NCBI GenBank assembly: GCA_947095535.1
Contig: OX352772.1
Location: 37,467,445-37,531,444, forward strand
Origin: Poecilobothrus nobilitatus
Taxonomy: Eukaryota; Arthropoda; Insecta; Diptera; Dolichopodidae
Direction of reading: 5' to 3'
Length of the DNA stretch: 64,000 nucleotides
The notes beneath the pieces are model-generated. The model made no database searches. It saw nothing but the letters and a program-made list of their open reading frames with translations, and had not been told where the DNA came from. Each line of letters opens with the position of its first letter. Position 1 is the first letter of the stretch. Position numbers and translations under genes: made by a program. Below, one piece after another: positions 23,036 through 35,110 of the stretch.

Positions 23036-24825
23036 TTTTAGCACATTTCCAAAAAAATTTTGAAAAAATGTGCTTATTAGTTTCACTCTGTCCGTCCGTC
23101 CGTCCGTCCGTCTGTTTACAAAACTTCTACACCGTTAAAGATAGAGAAAAAAAATTTTAACCATAGGTAGGTCTCATAAAAAAAATAATTTTGTGGAACA
23201 ACTTTTTCATGTAGCCCCCCTCATTACGGAGCTACACCCCCTCAAACTTTGAAAAAGCCCTATTTTTAAATGCATATATCTTATGTTCTGCTTAAGATTT
23301 TTTCAATCTGAAAACGTCATTCGACAGGTATTTCTTTTATCTTTGTAAATTAATATCAAAATTATACAATTTTTTTAAATTTAGTATTTAAATTTACCGT
23401 TATGTGAAAACCAAATTTTGCATGATTTTTCTACTTTCATAACTCCGGCACGCTTCTAGATACAAGCTTGAAATTTTGAGGCAAGAAAGAACTTTTAGAA
23501 TTAGTATAAGTTTGCTCAGAAAATTTTTTCGGACCACCCCCTGTTTATGAGCTATTAGGGCTTAAAAATTGAAAATTTGCTATTTTTAAACACCTGTAAC
23601 TTAGGAACCTGCACACATTTTACTTCTGCAAGATGTAAAAATTAAAGCTACAATAATATATTTTTACGTGTGTGAAAGGTTTATTTTAATTGTAAAGGGT
23701 TCCAAAGTTGCAGCTCTTCAAAGTTGTAAAAAAGCCCCATTTTCAGATGTATATATCTCGGGCTCTGCGTAATAGTTTTGCAATCTAAAACCGGCAGAAG
23801 ATCGAAAATTTTATTATCTATATAAAACAATATCAAAATTATGTAATATTTTGTAATTTACTATTTAAATTTACCGTTATGTGAAAACCACATTTTGCAT
23901 GAAATTTCTTTTTTCATAACTCCGGCACCCCTTTAGATAGGAACCTGAAATTTTGAGACAAGAAAGAACTTTTAGAATTAGTATAAGTTTCCTCAGAAAA
24001 TTTTTTGGTAACGCCCCCTCTTTAAGAGTTATTACGCCTCAAAAATTGAAAATTTGCTATTTTTAGACACCTGTAACTTAGGCACCTGTAAAAATTTTTC
24101 TTCGGCAAGACATGAAAATGAAAGCTACAATAATATATTTTTACGTGTGTGAAAGGTTTATTTTAGTTGTAAAGGGTTCCAAATCTGCAGCTCTTCAAAA
24201 TTGTAAAAAAGCTCCATTTTCAGATGTATATATCTCGGGCTTTGCGTAATAGTTTTGCAATCTAAAACCGGTAGAAGATCGAAAATTTTATTATCTATAT
24301 AAAACAATATCAAAATTATGTAATATTTTGTAATTTACGATTTAAATTTACCGTTATGTGAAAACCACATTTTGCATGAAATTTCTTTTTTCATAACTCC
24401 GGCACCCCTTTAGATAGGAATCTGAAATTTTGAGACAAGAAAGAACTTTTAGAATTAGTATAAGTTTCCTCAGAAAATTTTTTGGTAACGCCCCCTCTTT
24501 AAGAGTTATTACGCCTCAAAAATTGAAAATTTGCTATTTTTAGACACCTGTAACTTAGGCACCTGTAAAAACTTTTCTTCGGCAAGACATAAAAATTAAA
24601 GCTTCAATAATAAATTTTTACGTGTGTTAACAGCTTTTCTTAGTTATATAGGATTCCGGACTTACGGCCCCTCAAAATCTCAAAAATGTCCTATTTTCAA
24701 GTTTTTTCTTATTACATAAAATTTTCAAATTTTTGTGTAAGCCACACTTCTAAACAATTTGTATTGAGTTTTGGAAATGTGCGCTTTTAAAAACCGTTGG
24801 TTTACATTCTACCTTGTTTATATAT
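23036..24825 (+). repeat. CACATTT-family repeat, longest copy, with 477-bp tandem amplification
   Basis: The left tip is AGCACATTTCC (23040) with partner AAATGTGCT, then CTGTCCGTCCGTCCGTCC, CTTCTACACCGTTAAAG and the first modules. The right end is TTTTGGAAATGTGCGC near 24770 and CATTCTACCTTGTT near 24820. GCACATTTCCAAAA near the left end and TTTTGGAAATGTGC near the right are a perfect 14-bp inverted pair, though not at the very ends. Internally CATAACTCCGGCAC recurs at 23438, 23915 and 24392, and CACCTGTAAC at 23591, 24068 and 24545: both give exactly 477 and 477 bp. There is no ORF of transposase size, so it is non-autonomous. Clade unknown. Confidence 0.9.
23438..24620 (+). repeat. 477-bp tandem module, about 2.5 units
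   Basis: Units start at 23438, 23915 and 24392 (CATAACTCCGGCAC); units 2 and 3 differ by only a few bases. The last unit changes into the family's 3' region near 24610-24640. Single-unit copies at 10.2 and 62.9 kb show that this amplification is specific to this copy or subfamily. Confidence 0.92.
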
Positions 24826-26056
24826 GTATTTATATATGTATGTATATGTATGGTATATTTTAAATTCTAATCTTTAATGACAAAAATATTCAAATTAAGA
24901 ATCATGATCTCATTTCAAATTGTTTAAAAAAATCAATTACCTAAGAATATGCAATCATTTTAATTTAGAATTAATTCAATTATTCCTAATGTTAACAATG
25001 TCATAATCATAATAACTGTTATCATTTTATGTCTAGATAGGGATCGATATATTTTCTAAACAACAATAACATTAATAACAGTCGTTGTATATATGTGTTA
25101 TTTCTTATGTAAGAATATTTTTTTTTATTTTCTTTCAAGTTTAAGGAATTTCACTCTAAGTATATTTCATATAATGTATGTCTATATATATACATATATG
25201 TATATGAAATAAATGTACATATATTGAATTAAATATGTATCAAAATCAATTTTTTCTTTCTTCTTCTAATATATGTAAATTTAATACAATTGCGCAATTT
25301 AGAATTTTAATTTTTAATCACATTAAACCAAGTGTACCTATTATTATTGTATCAAAAGTTAACAAAAAAAAAAAAAAATTAAAGCAAAATAATAATAAAA
25401 AGTACGCCAACAGGTCTGCTGTCTATTTGATTGTCTTGAACGATTTAAAAATTCTTTAAGTTGTCGTCTTGTCATTCCAATTATGTTACATACAATATAA
25501 TAAAAAAAAAATTTAAGTTCTTAAATTTTTTTTTTTTTTTGTGCATAGTCATGTTACAAAGAACAACTAAAACAAACGTGCTCTCTAATCTAAAAAAAAA
25601 AAATTGTACGGGATTACAATAAAATCGCTTTAGAAATTACCCATAATATAAACTGAAAAAAAAGACAATTAGTTTACTACATTGATTTTGAAGTCTAAAA
25701 CTTTTAGATTATATTGTTCTAAAAGTAGGTTAGTAAAGTACTTATGATCTGCTAAATTTTTTCTGAGCTATCTTTGATATGCCGAACCCTCCAGATAATT
25801 TTTTTAATAAGTAAAATACTAGATGAGGTAAATAAGAAAAAAACCTTTGAAATAAAATTCTTAGCACCTAAATTTGAAGCAATTATTTTAAAGAAGGTGG
25901 AAGGATATACGAAAAAAAAATATTCTGTTCCACTTATTTACAAAGTTGGCTATAATAATTTCCATTTCGACCTAAATGTTCAGATGGTATGTGATATCAC
26001 TCTTTTTTTATGATGATAAAAACTTAATAGGATTCACTAGTTAAATTAAATGAAGC
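24826..26056. other. AT-rich stretch, no gene seen
   Basis: TATATG-type dinucleotide tracts at 24823-24855 and 25180-25215, and long A and T runs. The open frames at 25235-25459 and 25774-26013 are Lys/Ile/Asn-rich and show no motif. Confidence 0.5.
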
Positions 26057-26241
26057 GCCTCGGTGATCTAGTGGGTAAGAGCGTATAAAATACGCTATAA
26101 ACACTGAGGGAGTGTGGGTTCGAATCCCACACACGTCGTAAGAGTTATTCCCCCTTACGACATTTCCAACCATGCCTGAACAGGAAAGGCTGTGTAATTT
26201 CCTGTCCACATTTATGTTGCAGAGAAATACATTAAAAAAAC
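26057..26241 (+). mobile_element. tRNA-like SINE, copy 3, reference-quality copy
   Basis: The head GCCTCGGTGATCTAGTGGG gives an A-box-like segment; the B box GGTTCGAATCC at 26117-26127 is intact. Paired segments visible by eye are CCTCGGTG (26058-26065) with CACTGAGG (26102-26109); AGCGTA with TACGCT (26080-26096); GTGTGGG with CCCACAC (26112-26132); GTCGTAAG with CTTACGAC (26135-26161); and CAGGAAA with TTTCCTG (26181-26204). The 3' end is GCAGAGAAATACATTAAAA. It lacks a canonical tRNA acceptor stem, so it is not a functional tRNA gene. The minus-strand open frame at 26024-26209 lies over it and is spurious. Confidence 0.9.
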
Positions 26242-27445
26242 TTAAAGGTTTTTAATTCTTTGCAAGATAGACATTCTTGAAGATTATAGGTATGTATGAG
26301 AATCTTAACTGTAGATTTTACAGAGGAATTGATGTTATACTATATAGAGAGTGTGAAGCACTTTCTTTTTTCAATGCCCTATGAACTTAGAGTCTAGTAA
26401 TTACTGACGCGTTAATTCAGTCTTTGTTAATAAAACACAAAAAAAAAAAAAAATTAATTATATGCAATCATAGAAGTATGTTAAGAATTAGTTGGGTTGA
26501 TAAAATAAATTATGTTAAAGTTTTAGAAAGTTTTAAAAGCCAAAGTGATTATTACTGTTAGTTAAAGTATGAAATCTCTATTATATTTCTTTCCGAACCT
26601 TTAATTGTATTTATTTCCGAAAATAAGATTTAAGGAAACAAAAAGGATCTAATCTTGTTTAACAACCTTAAAGTTATGTTCAATGTTTCAACAACATTTT
26701 TTTGTTAAGGTCTATATTAGGGTAATATGAAATATGATTGTTACCGTTCGATGTGATTTATATTAATGGAAACAGGAGAGGTTTAAATTTAGATATTTTT
26801 ATATATTATTTTCTGTGAATACTACAAACTGCAGAAAAAGATTTGTGTACTACTGGTTTAAACAATTTTACTTTCTTGTGTTTCATAGTTTAACCTTTAA
26901 TATACTGTACTGTATATTATGTTATCTACCGTATAGAGATATAAATAAGCTGGTCTTTAAGTCAACTATTAATGTATAATTAATAGTTATTAATTATTAA
27001 TAGAATTAATATTGTTTTATTATTTAATTAACTGTTTTGCAACGTAAAGTTTCTTCAAATGTTTTTTTTTCTCGTTGGTTAGTGGCAATATTCAAAAGGC
27101 TAGAATGACGCCGTATTGTCGTATTACAATGTACACCGGATTTTTATTGATTAAAGCTCACTCGTCCTCTATTAAAACTAGTCGAAATGATTAATAATTA
27201 AGTTTTTGTCAATGTTTTCTTTTAGTACATCTTATATGTCTACTTTCCCTAAGGAAATTTGTACTTTGTGCTACATTTAAAGATCTACATTTAAACTGTC
27301 TGTAGTAATCTGATTTTGTATAAGTCGTATGCAGCTTCAACATTTATATGCCGTTCTAGGCAAACTTTATGTTTTTTTCCAAAGTTTGTTTTTTATTAAT
27401 GTTTTCTTTTTTGAATCACGTCAGCTCTTCTTTACTTATAAAACA
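26242..27445. other. AT-rich stretch, no gene seen
   Basis: No ORF, repeat family or splice structure was recognised. The patch at 27090-27180 is somewhat less AT-rich but shows no motif. Confidence 0.5.
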
Positions 27446-27448
27446 TAC

Positions 27449-27482
27449 TAGCAGAGTACCCGGCGTTGCCCGGAGTATTTGA
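27449..27482 (-). mobile_element. Possible Helitron-like 3' terminus
   Basis: The plus strand reads ACTAGCAGAGTACCCGGCG then TTGCCCGGAGTA. Read on the minus strand it ends CCGGGCAACGCCGGGTA, a short spacer, and CTAG followed by T. A GC-rich palindromic segment shortly before CTRR, with T following, matches the published 3' structure of Helitrons. This type of CCGGGCAACGCCGGG...CTAGT end is common in insect repeats (recalled). The stem here is short (CCGG core). The rest of the element, which would extend to higher coordinates, was not delimited and no Rep/helicase ORF is visible. Confidence 0.4.
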
Positions 27483-27799
27483 TCGGCTTTATGAAATAAA
27501 AATTATTAACTTTTGCTTTTGAGTTAATATAATTTAATTAATATAGTTCACGTATTACTATGCATTTTCAGATACTGGTAGTTAATATTCTATTTTTTAT
27601 TACATTTAGTTAAATTGAATAAACAGAGCGAAGATAAGAGCGAACAGAAGGAATCAATAATCTATTGAGTACACAATTACGGCGAAGTGAGTTTTCACAA
27701 TATATTCGTTAATACCGTAACATAAAATCATATTTAAATTATAAAAGGCCATAATGTAATCAACTTTTTTTTGTAAGTAATGTCACTTCATGTTTTGGT

Positions 27800-28145
27800 G
27801 AATTATCCTTTTAAGTACATTTTGAAAAATTTGTTATTAGGTTCGCTCTGTCCCTCCGTCTGTTAAAACTTATACACTGTTTATAAAGAGCAAATATTAA
27901 CTATGCATAGGTCTCTTAAAAGAGTAATGTTGAAGAACAACTTTTTTATGTACCCTCAACGCTGGGGATCCTACAGCACCGACAGCTTTTCAAATTTTGA
28001 AAAAACTTCTTTTTAAATGCGTATATTTCAGGTTTTGTTTAACATATTTTCATTATAAAAAATACATGATTGTTTTTTACCTTTATAAATCAACCAGAAT
28101 TTTTTTACGTTTAGTTTTGCTAATTATGTTTCCAAATTGATTGAC
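27800..28145 (+). repeat. CACATTT-family repeat, 5'-half fragment
   Basis: GTACATTTTGAAAAATTTGTTATTAG, then TTCGCTCTGTCCCTCCGTCTG, ACTTATACACTG, and TGCATAGGTCTCTTAAA followed by a CAACTTTTTTATGTA block, match the 5' region of the family in order. The modules fade out near 28145; no 3' end is present. Confidence 0.7.
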
Positions 28146-28631
28146 TAAAAATATTTGTAAAAATTGTATATGGATAAGAATGTAAATTTAAACCGACAAA
28201 TGGACAGAATATTTTCAAATTATTTTTCGTCTTTATGTGTTTTTTTTTTTTAATATGTTTTAAATTAAATTCTACTAACATTAAAATTTGTATATTTAAC
28301 CACTTGGTTTATTTAAGTACCTTTAAAATAGATATTAATATAACAATAAGTGATTAATTCATTCTCAGAAATTTTTTTCTTTTTTTTTTGTAAATTTAAT
28401 ACAAAAACTACAACAATAATAATATCGAGCAAATAATTGAAAGATTTTCATTTGCTATTATGTAGAACAATATAATTTCTGTATAAAGAAAAAAAAAAAC
28501 AACACACACACACAAAATAAAAAAATCACAGTAACACTCGCATTTCCATTTAAAAATTTTACTAGAAACCATAAAGAAAAAAAAAACACTAAAATATTTT
28601 ATTGTATAACATTTAACAGCGACAACACAAC

Positions 28632-28668
<37 letters not shown>

Positions 28669-29878
28669 CGATAATAACAATAAAAACAAAATTGATATGA
28701 AAATTACAGCAATTACAAGTATAACAATTTTTTTTTTTTTTTTTAAACAATTCTAACGTTTTTATTATGAGAATTCTCTACTCAGCTTTTCTTGTACAAA
28801 TCATTCTTCTTTTCTTTAAATATGTTAAGGCAAAAATATAACATCTAATACTACAATAATCATAAACAAATGTTTACTGGGCGAAGGTCTAATCAAATAT
28901 TATCTAGAATTTTCTATTTATCAAAAGAAATCCAAAACAGAAAAAAAAAAAAATACAGAGCATTTTTATTTTGAAGTTTATTCTAAAAAGGCGAATTAAA
29001 AAAAAAATATATTAAAGGTAGACGCCATCATTCACTACACTGCATTCATAACTTATCGTTCAACCTCAATAACAATTCAACTTTTAAATTACGAATAGAT
29101 AATATTTATTGTTGCTATTTTTTGCATCCAAATATTTAAGATCTATTTAATATGGTTCAAAAAACTCAACAACAACAACAACAACAATAATTGTCTATTC
29201 AACTAAAATCATTATTCTATAATATTTAATATTTCTATCTCTTTCCTTTATTTGAAAAAAAAAGTAAAAAAGCAAAAAGAAAAAAAGTTATGTGAAGGTG
29301 GAAATTACATAAAATGTTATTTGTATTCATTTTTGCAATTTTAATTCTAAATAAAAAAAAAAAAATAAATAAAAACTAAAATAAATTTAAGATATAAAGT
29401 AAAAAAAACACAAAAAACAACAATAACCACAACAATAATAAAAAAATAAATTTATGTATGGCATAAATCTTATAACTAAGATTCAAGTTTAAGGTAAAAC
29501 TATGACTTTGAAAATGAATGGGGCGAATATCATAAAATTATTAAAGTGAATTAAAATCAAAACAGAAACACTGAAATTTTTCAAATATAAATGAAAAAAT
29601 TCTTTGTTCGGTATTATAATAGGATATATTATATTATTCGGTAGTAAAATGAGAATTTTTTTTTTTTTTTTTTAACTGAAATGTTGAGAGGCATACAAGA
29701 GCTACATATATATGCTAAAACAAGAGGAAAGGATTGCTACTGGTATGGAAATGAAAATATGATATTTATGGGAGAAGGGACATATTATAGGATAGTAGGA
29801 ATATGTTTTAAATGTATTTTTAAAATAGATCTTAACAGTTTGCACTCAATTATTACATGGGGTAGCAGTACTAGGTTT
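28146..29878. other. AT-rich stretch with CAA microsatellites, no gene seen
   Basis: Contains (CAA)n at 28622-28670 and again near 29166-29189. The minus-strand open frame at 28408-28689 is a Leu-rich translation of the CAA tract. The open frame at 29681-29896 has a less biased composition but no recognisable domain and no supporting splice sites. Confidence 0.5.
28622..28670. repeat. (CAA)n microsatellite
   Basis: ACAACACAACACAAC followed by about twelve CAA units. Confidence 0.95.
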
Positions 29879-30313
29879 TATTACATGCAGCCTTAATCAT
29901 AAGTTTTGCATTTTCGAGTAGTTAAAAGTATTCCTATGGCTGATAACATTATTTAATGCTCAGTTTTCTGCAAATCCAGCATAATACATCTTAATTTCTA
30001 ACCAAGGCTTTCTACTTCTTTCTATTTTATTCTGGACGCTTCTTCTTCTAGTATTACATGTAGCCTTAATCATAAGTTTTACATTTTCGAGTAGTTTTAA
30101 AGTATTCCTATGGTTGATAAACATTATTTAATGCTCAGTTTTCTGTAAATGCAGCATAATACATCTTTTTTTCCTCCTCTATTATGTCGTTAGGAAACAT
30201 AGAGTTTCCATAAATCGTATTAAATTTTTTCTGCCTTGCGCTATTCTTTTAATTTCTAACCAAGGCTTTCTACTTCTTTCTGTTTTATTCTGGACGCTTC
30301 TTTTTCAAGTAGC
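29879..30313 (-). repeat. Tandem duplication of a LINE tail, one unit with an 85-bp deletion
   Basis: Two adjacent units start TATTACATG(C/T)AGCC at 29879 and 30052. They share CATAAGTTTTRCATTTTCGAG, TTATTTAATGCTCAG and AACCAAGGCTTTCTAC. From unit start to AATTTCTAACC is 114 bp in the first unit and 199 bp in the second, so the first lacks about 85 bp. The deleted part in unit 1 encodes the end of the LINE tail described at 30182-30298. Unit 1 is thus probably a deleted duplicate of unit 2. Confidence 0.85.
30182..30298 (-). pseudogene. LINE ORF2 C-terminal relic
   Basis: One minus-strand frame reads SRKPWLEIKRIAQGRKNLI then RFMETLCFLTT and a stop (TAA at 30184-30182). The pattern 'R-x-R-x-x-W-L-E-x-x-x-x-I-A-x-x-R-x-x-(W)-R-x-F-x-E-x-L-C' is the usual C-terminus of one group of non-LTR retrotransposon ORF2 proteins. 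It resembles the tail of the 5.8-6.75 kb LINE (…VDALCFL). It is only 38 codons long and no polymerase motif is near, so it is a 5'-truncated dead copy. Family assignment rests on pattern recognition. Confidence 0.6.
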
Positions 30314-33300
30314 TTAAGATCTTCTCACATTTCTTCTGCTTTGGGAGTTTCAGCCCCACATCTGACGTGCCACTGATGTTCTTAGTTATGAACCATATCT
30401 CAAAATTGTTCAAAATCTTGCGAAGATACTTCTTGTTTTCGAAATTCTGTGCTCTATATTTGTTGTCATTTCTCTATATGTCGTAACACAGTTTAGGCAA
30501 AAATAATGATATTTAGTTCCAAAAAACTGATTTCTAATCTAATGTTATAATGTGCAATTCTGCAATTAAAATTATGCTTTAAGTGGTATACGGCATAATA
30601 CCTTCATTCTTTATCCTTATAAGTTGTCAATTAATTGAAACAACCTGTAGATTCAGTTATTTCAAACTTAAGTGCAGCCAGTATTAATAATTCTAATTTT
30701 GTTGAATATAACCATCATCAAATAAATGCGCATAACAAACGTTGTGGCTATCATATTATGATATGGTTCATGAAATTGATATTGATTGAATGATTCCTAT
30801 AGATAGTAACACTGCTGTTCTTCTATTATATAAAACTAATGTGTTATAAAGAAAAGAGAAAAAAGTTGTTATTAGAAAAAAAAAATATACTTTGGATACT
30901 CCTTTGTTACGATATGTTACTTTATTGAAGTCAAGCTCAAGATATCGTTCACATTTTTGTTTTTGTTTTGTGGTTTTCTTTTTTTTTTCATTTTTTATTT
31001 CTGTCAAGTTTTTGCGTTTTTTAATGTAATAAAGTGGTGTTTTTATAGCTTATCATCATGAAAACAGTAGAATGTCGACAAAAAAAATCAAACTTAAATA
31101 ATATATTTACTCTTTTTAATATACATTAACTTTTAATATCAACTATTAAAATTCATAATATATATAACTTTTAATTTAATTTTTAAAAAATGTTATGAAA
31201 CTTCTAGATAAAAAGCTTCTGTGCCAGATTAGTTAAAATAGTTTCTGATAATTTATCTTTTCCAGTCTTTGACACAACGTTTCTGTGGCGATTCACATCT
31301 TAATATCATATTGTTAATCTATTACATGAAGAGGAGAACATGGGACTATTACTGTCAACAATTAAATTGAAAGATTAAGTCTTAAATTTCAATTGAAAGA
31401 TTAGGTCTTAAAAATTATGTCAAGTTAATATATAACAATAAAATGTAGCTGGTTCACATTTTTAACAGGTAATAAATATGTCCGTAAAAGACATAATATA
31501 TTCACCAAATAAATAAATAATGTCCATATCAATTCATCATGATTTGATCATTTGCAGATAGTAAAAACCATTAATGACGCAAATTCTTTTTGAAATTGTT
31601 AATGTAACTGCATTTATCCGATTTATATATTATCGATAGCTGTACATTTTAATATAAATGTTATCATATATCGAGTATCGAGTGTTTATTTTATTTTATT
31701 GTATAGAATATTTTGCCAGTATATCTAATGTCAACAATATTTATTGCAACAAAAATAAAATTCCAGCTACATTTATGCAATATTGTAGTTTAGTTTATGC
31801 TTATAAAAAAAACGTTTTTTTTTTTTTTGGAGCATAGGTACTCATCGTTTTGATTTGTTTGGAGAACCCATGTACCACAAAATAAAGAAAAATGTAAAGT
31901 TTGGATTGGTAAATTACAGTGGTAGGTGGCAGTAAACTGATGGCGCATGGTAATCTAAAAAGAAAAACAATTTTTTTTCAAACAAAAACAATTCTTTAAA
32001 TTTCAAAAAAAAAAAAAAAAAAGAAAAAAGTACAAAAATCATAATTTACCGTCTTTATGTTAAGTTAAGGTGAAGGTGATATGGCAGTTGGTTAGTCGAC
32101 AGTGGTAGATGATGTTGATTATAATAATGATGACGGTGATGGTGATAGCGGGTGGTAACTGGTATTATGTGATTCTGATTTATTTTCTTTTTTTGTTTTT
32201 CTTTTTTTTTAAATTGTTGTTCAATTTTTTTTTTTTTTATATCAAATTTCTATTATGAGTTTTTTACACGCGAAATAAACTTCAGAAAATCTCAAAAGTA
32301 ATGAATAGAAAAAATTGATAGAAAATATAAAATCATGTCAGTTAGTAGTAAAAATCAATAAGTGGTTTAATGGTTGGTAAATTGTTGACGGCTATAGAAA
32401 TAATATTTGTATTTTTAATAGATGATGATATGGTAATGACAGTGAATTTTATATACAATTTATATTTTTGTAATATTTGAAATGATGGAATCATAAGAAT
32501 AATATATAATATGCATTTTGGGTAGTAGAAATATTCTATTATTCTTCTAATTATTTATTATTGTTATTATATATTAGTGTATTTTTATAGAAAATGTATT
32601 GAGATTCTTTGACGTTAAAAATAATTATATAAGATGATTTTGTAAATAGAGATATTGTTTCCTAAAGACAAAATCAATTTGATTAGATTTAATTTCCTCA
32701 ACTTCGGAAAATCACAAAATATTCTATACTTTAAAAATCATGATTCGTGAAAAACAAATAAAAAAAAAAAAAAAACTAAAAAATATCGTGAGGTGTTAAT
32801 TATGATGAAGTACTGATGAAGTATCATATTTCATCTGATGATTATATTATTATAAAGTATAATAAAAAAATAATTGTCTAGATACATATTTTTTTTTTTT
32901 TTTGTTTATTTCTACATGGGGGTTTATAATAGAATAAAAATGTAATAAACATTAGAGTTTAAATTATTTAGGAAATGTATTCTGAAGGTTATATCTTTTG
33001 GTTTGGAAAATTCTAAAGGATTAAATAACTATTTATATTATGGTAAGAGTCAAGAGAGAAGAAAAATAATTTAACGATTTTATATTTTATTTTAGAATAT
33101 CATAATTGTTTTATTTATTATTATTTATTATATTTTTTTTTATTATTGCCTACATATATAAAATTTATCATGCTTTTGGAGAGCATTTCTAAATTATATT
33201 TACTAGTAATTATAAGCTTTATATATAATTTTTAGGAGGGGAAAAGCAGACAGACTCCATGCATTCAGAATCTTCGCTGTAGTGCTGTCTAAATAAATGA

Positions 33301-35078
33301 TAACAGTATTTTCCCGCAGTAGAAGCACAACTAGAATTGTAAACCAACTAATGTTAGTACAAAAAATATACGTCTTATTATAACAGACGTCGTATATATC
33401 TATTATTTGGAAAGACTTAAATTTTTAATATGGTAAAATTCTAGTACATTAGGTAGTAAAAGTTTATAAATCTGAATGATTTTTAAGTCTTATTTTTGGC
33501 TATTATAACTTTCTACAACTGGTTAATTATGGGATTTGTTGCCTCCTTCAAAATCATTGCTTTTTATTACCCAAATACATTCTAGGTATTATACATTTTT
33601 TAAAATTTAGATAAAATAAATGAGATCTAAATGCTTTTAAAAATTTCGATCTGTATTGGACTCAGTGATGCTATGGGAAATATTGATGATAACATTGAAG
33701 ATTACCTTTTAGTTAAAAAAATTTAGATGGTATATATTAAAATTTATTTCCTTTTTGCCATTCTCTTTTGCTCTAAATCTGGTATCAAAAGGCTTAACTT
33801 ATTTTTACTTTATATCAGTTTATTTATTTTTAATATAAAATTTATATATATAGGTAAAATTATCATAATTAAATTGGAATAAAAAAAATTATATTAATTA
33901 CCTCATATAAACTCCAATAAAACAAATATGTAATTTTCAATATAATATTTTGTGATTTCTCTAATAAAATAAAAATAAAATGAAATTATGTACTTTAATT
34001 TTCGTAATAATTTTTTACTTTTAATATGTAACTAATCTTTATTATTTTGTCATTTTGATTTTTTGAATTAAAAATTATATAAAAGTCTAATGGAACTAGT
34101 TTTTAATGATTCGAAATAATAAATAACATTGACATTAATTGAAATTTGGTAATTTTAGATTTTATATTGAATAGTAATTTTTTTGTTTGTAAAAAAAAAA
34201 GTTGGTATTATCTTGTACTAACATTTCCTAGATTGAATTCTTTTAAATATTCTTAGAAAATACAGTAAAAATAAATTCCATAACAGTAAAATTGATATAT
34301 TTAATATAATATTATATACTCCATTTTTATACACTTGTAATATAAAATTATAAATAGTTCTTAAGTTGTGTTAATATCTTTAAGTTGCAATGATAACTTA
34401 ATTGATTTTTTTTTTTTGTGTTTTTTAGTTTTTAACTATTTAAGAAAGGGCTAATAAAATTTTAATATAAGTTCATTAAAATTTTTAGATATCAAAATAT
34501 GAGGAATGTTGGTGTTGGTGATGGTGTATATTATAAGGATTTGTGTTTGGGAATATCAATTTTTTTCCATTTTCGAAAATAAAAATAATATGACAAATCA
34601 TAAATTATATTAAAATAAAGATAAATAAAATTATAATTATTTTTTTTTTTTTTATAAAGAAATAATTAATTCTATAGAAAAGAGTAATAAAATTTTATTA
34701 CCATTAAAAAAAAAAAACCAGAATGTATTTCTAAAAATAGTAATAACTATGAAATTTTAATTTAATATTATTATGCTTAAATTTTGTACTTGATTAAAAA
34801 TCTAAATGTTAATATAATTGAAAATTGTATGTTAAAAGAAAATGAAAATTAATTTTTGACAAGGATAGTTCTTAATTAAATTTTTTTTTTTTAAATTTCA
34901 ATCTATTAAGACTTAAATTATAATGGCGTTAATGTAAACATGAACGAAGTTGCATATTTATAGGGGTTAGTTAATAATTTTGGAAAGTTTTCCTTATGAT
35001 ATAATTAAATGTGAAGCATTTACTTAATATAAATTTTAAAATTTTTGACTATTTATTGTTGTTATCTTCATGCTATAT

Positions 35079-35110
<32 letters not shown>

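Noticed and set aside
23438..24620. CRISPR-like regular repeats
   Set aside because: The units are 477 bp with no short-repeat/spacer alternation; they are tandem modules of a dispersed eukaryotic repeat.
26057..26140. Functional tRNA gene
   Set aside because: A and B boxes are present, but there is no cloverleaf acceptor stem and the unit recurs with a conserved non-tRNA body and 3' tail.
26024..26209. 61-codon minus-strand frame with mixed composition
   Set aside because: It lies over SINE copy 3; similar frames occur over other SINE copies.
28408..28689. Leu-rich signal-peptide-like frame
   Set aside because: The Leu run is the reverse translation frame of the (CAA)n microsatellite.
29681..29896. 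71-codon frame with fairly balanced composition
   Set aside because: No recognisable domain, no splice signal and no upstream context; its end runs into the duplicated LINE tail.
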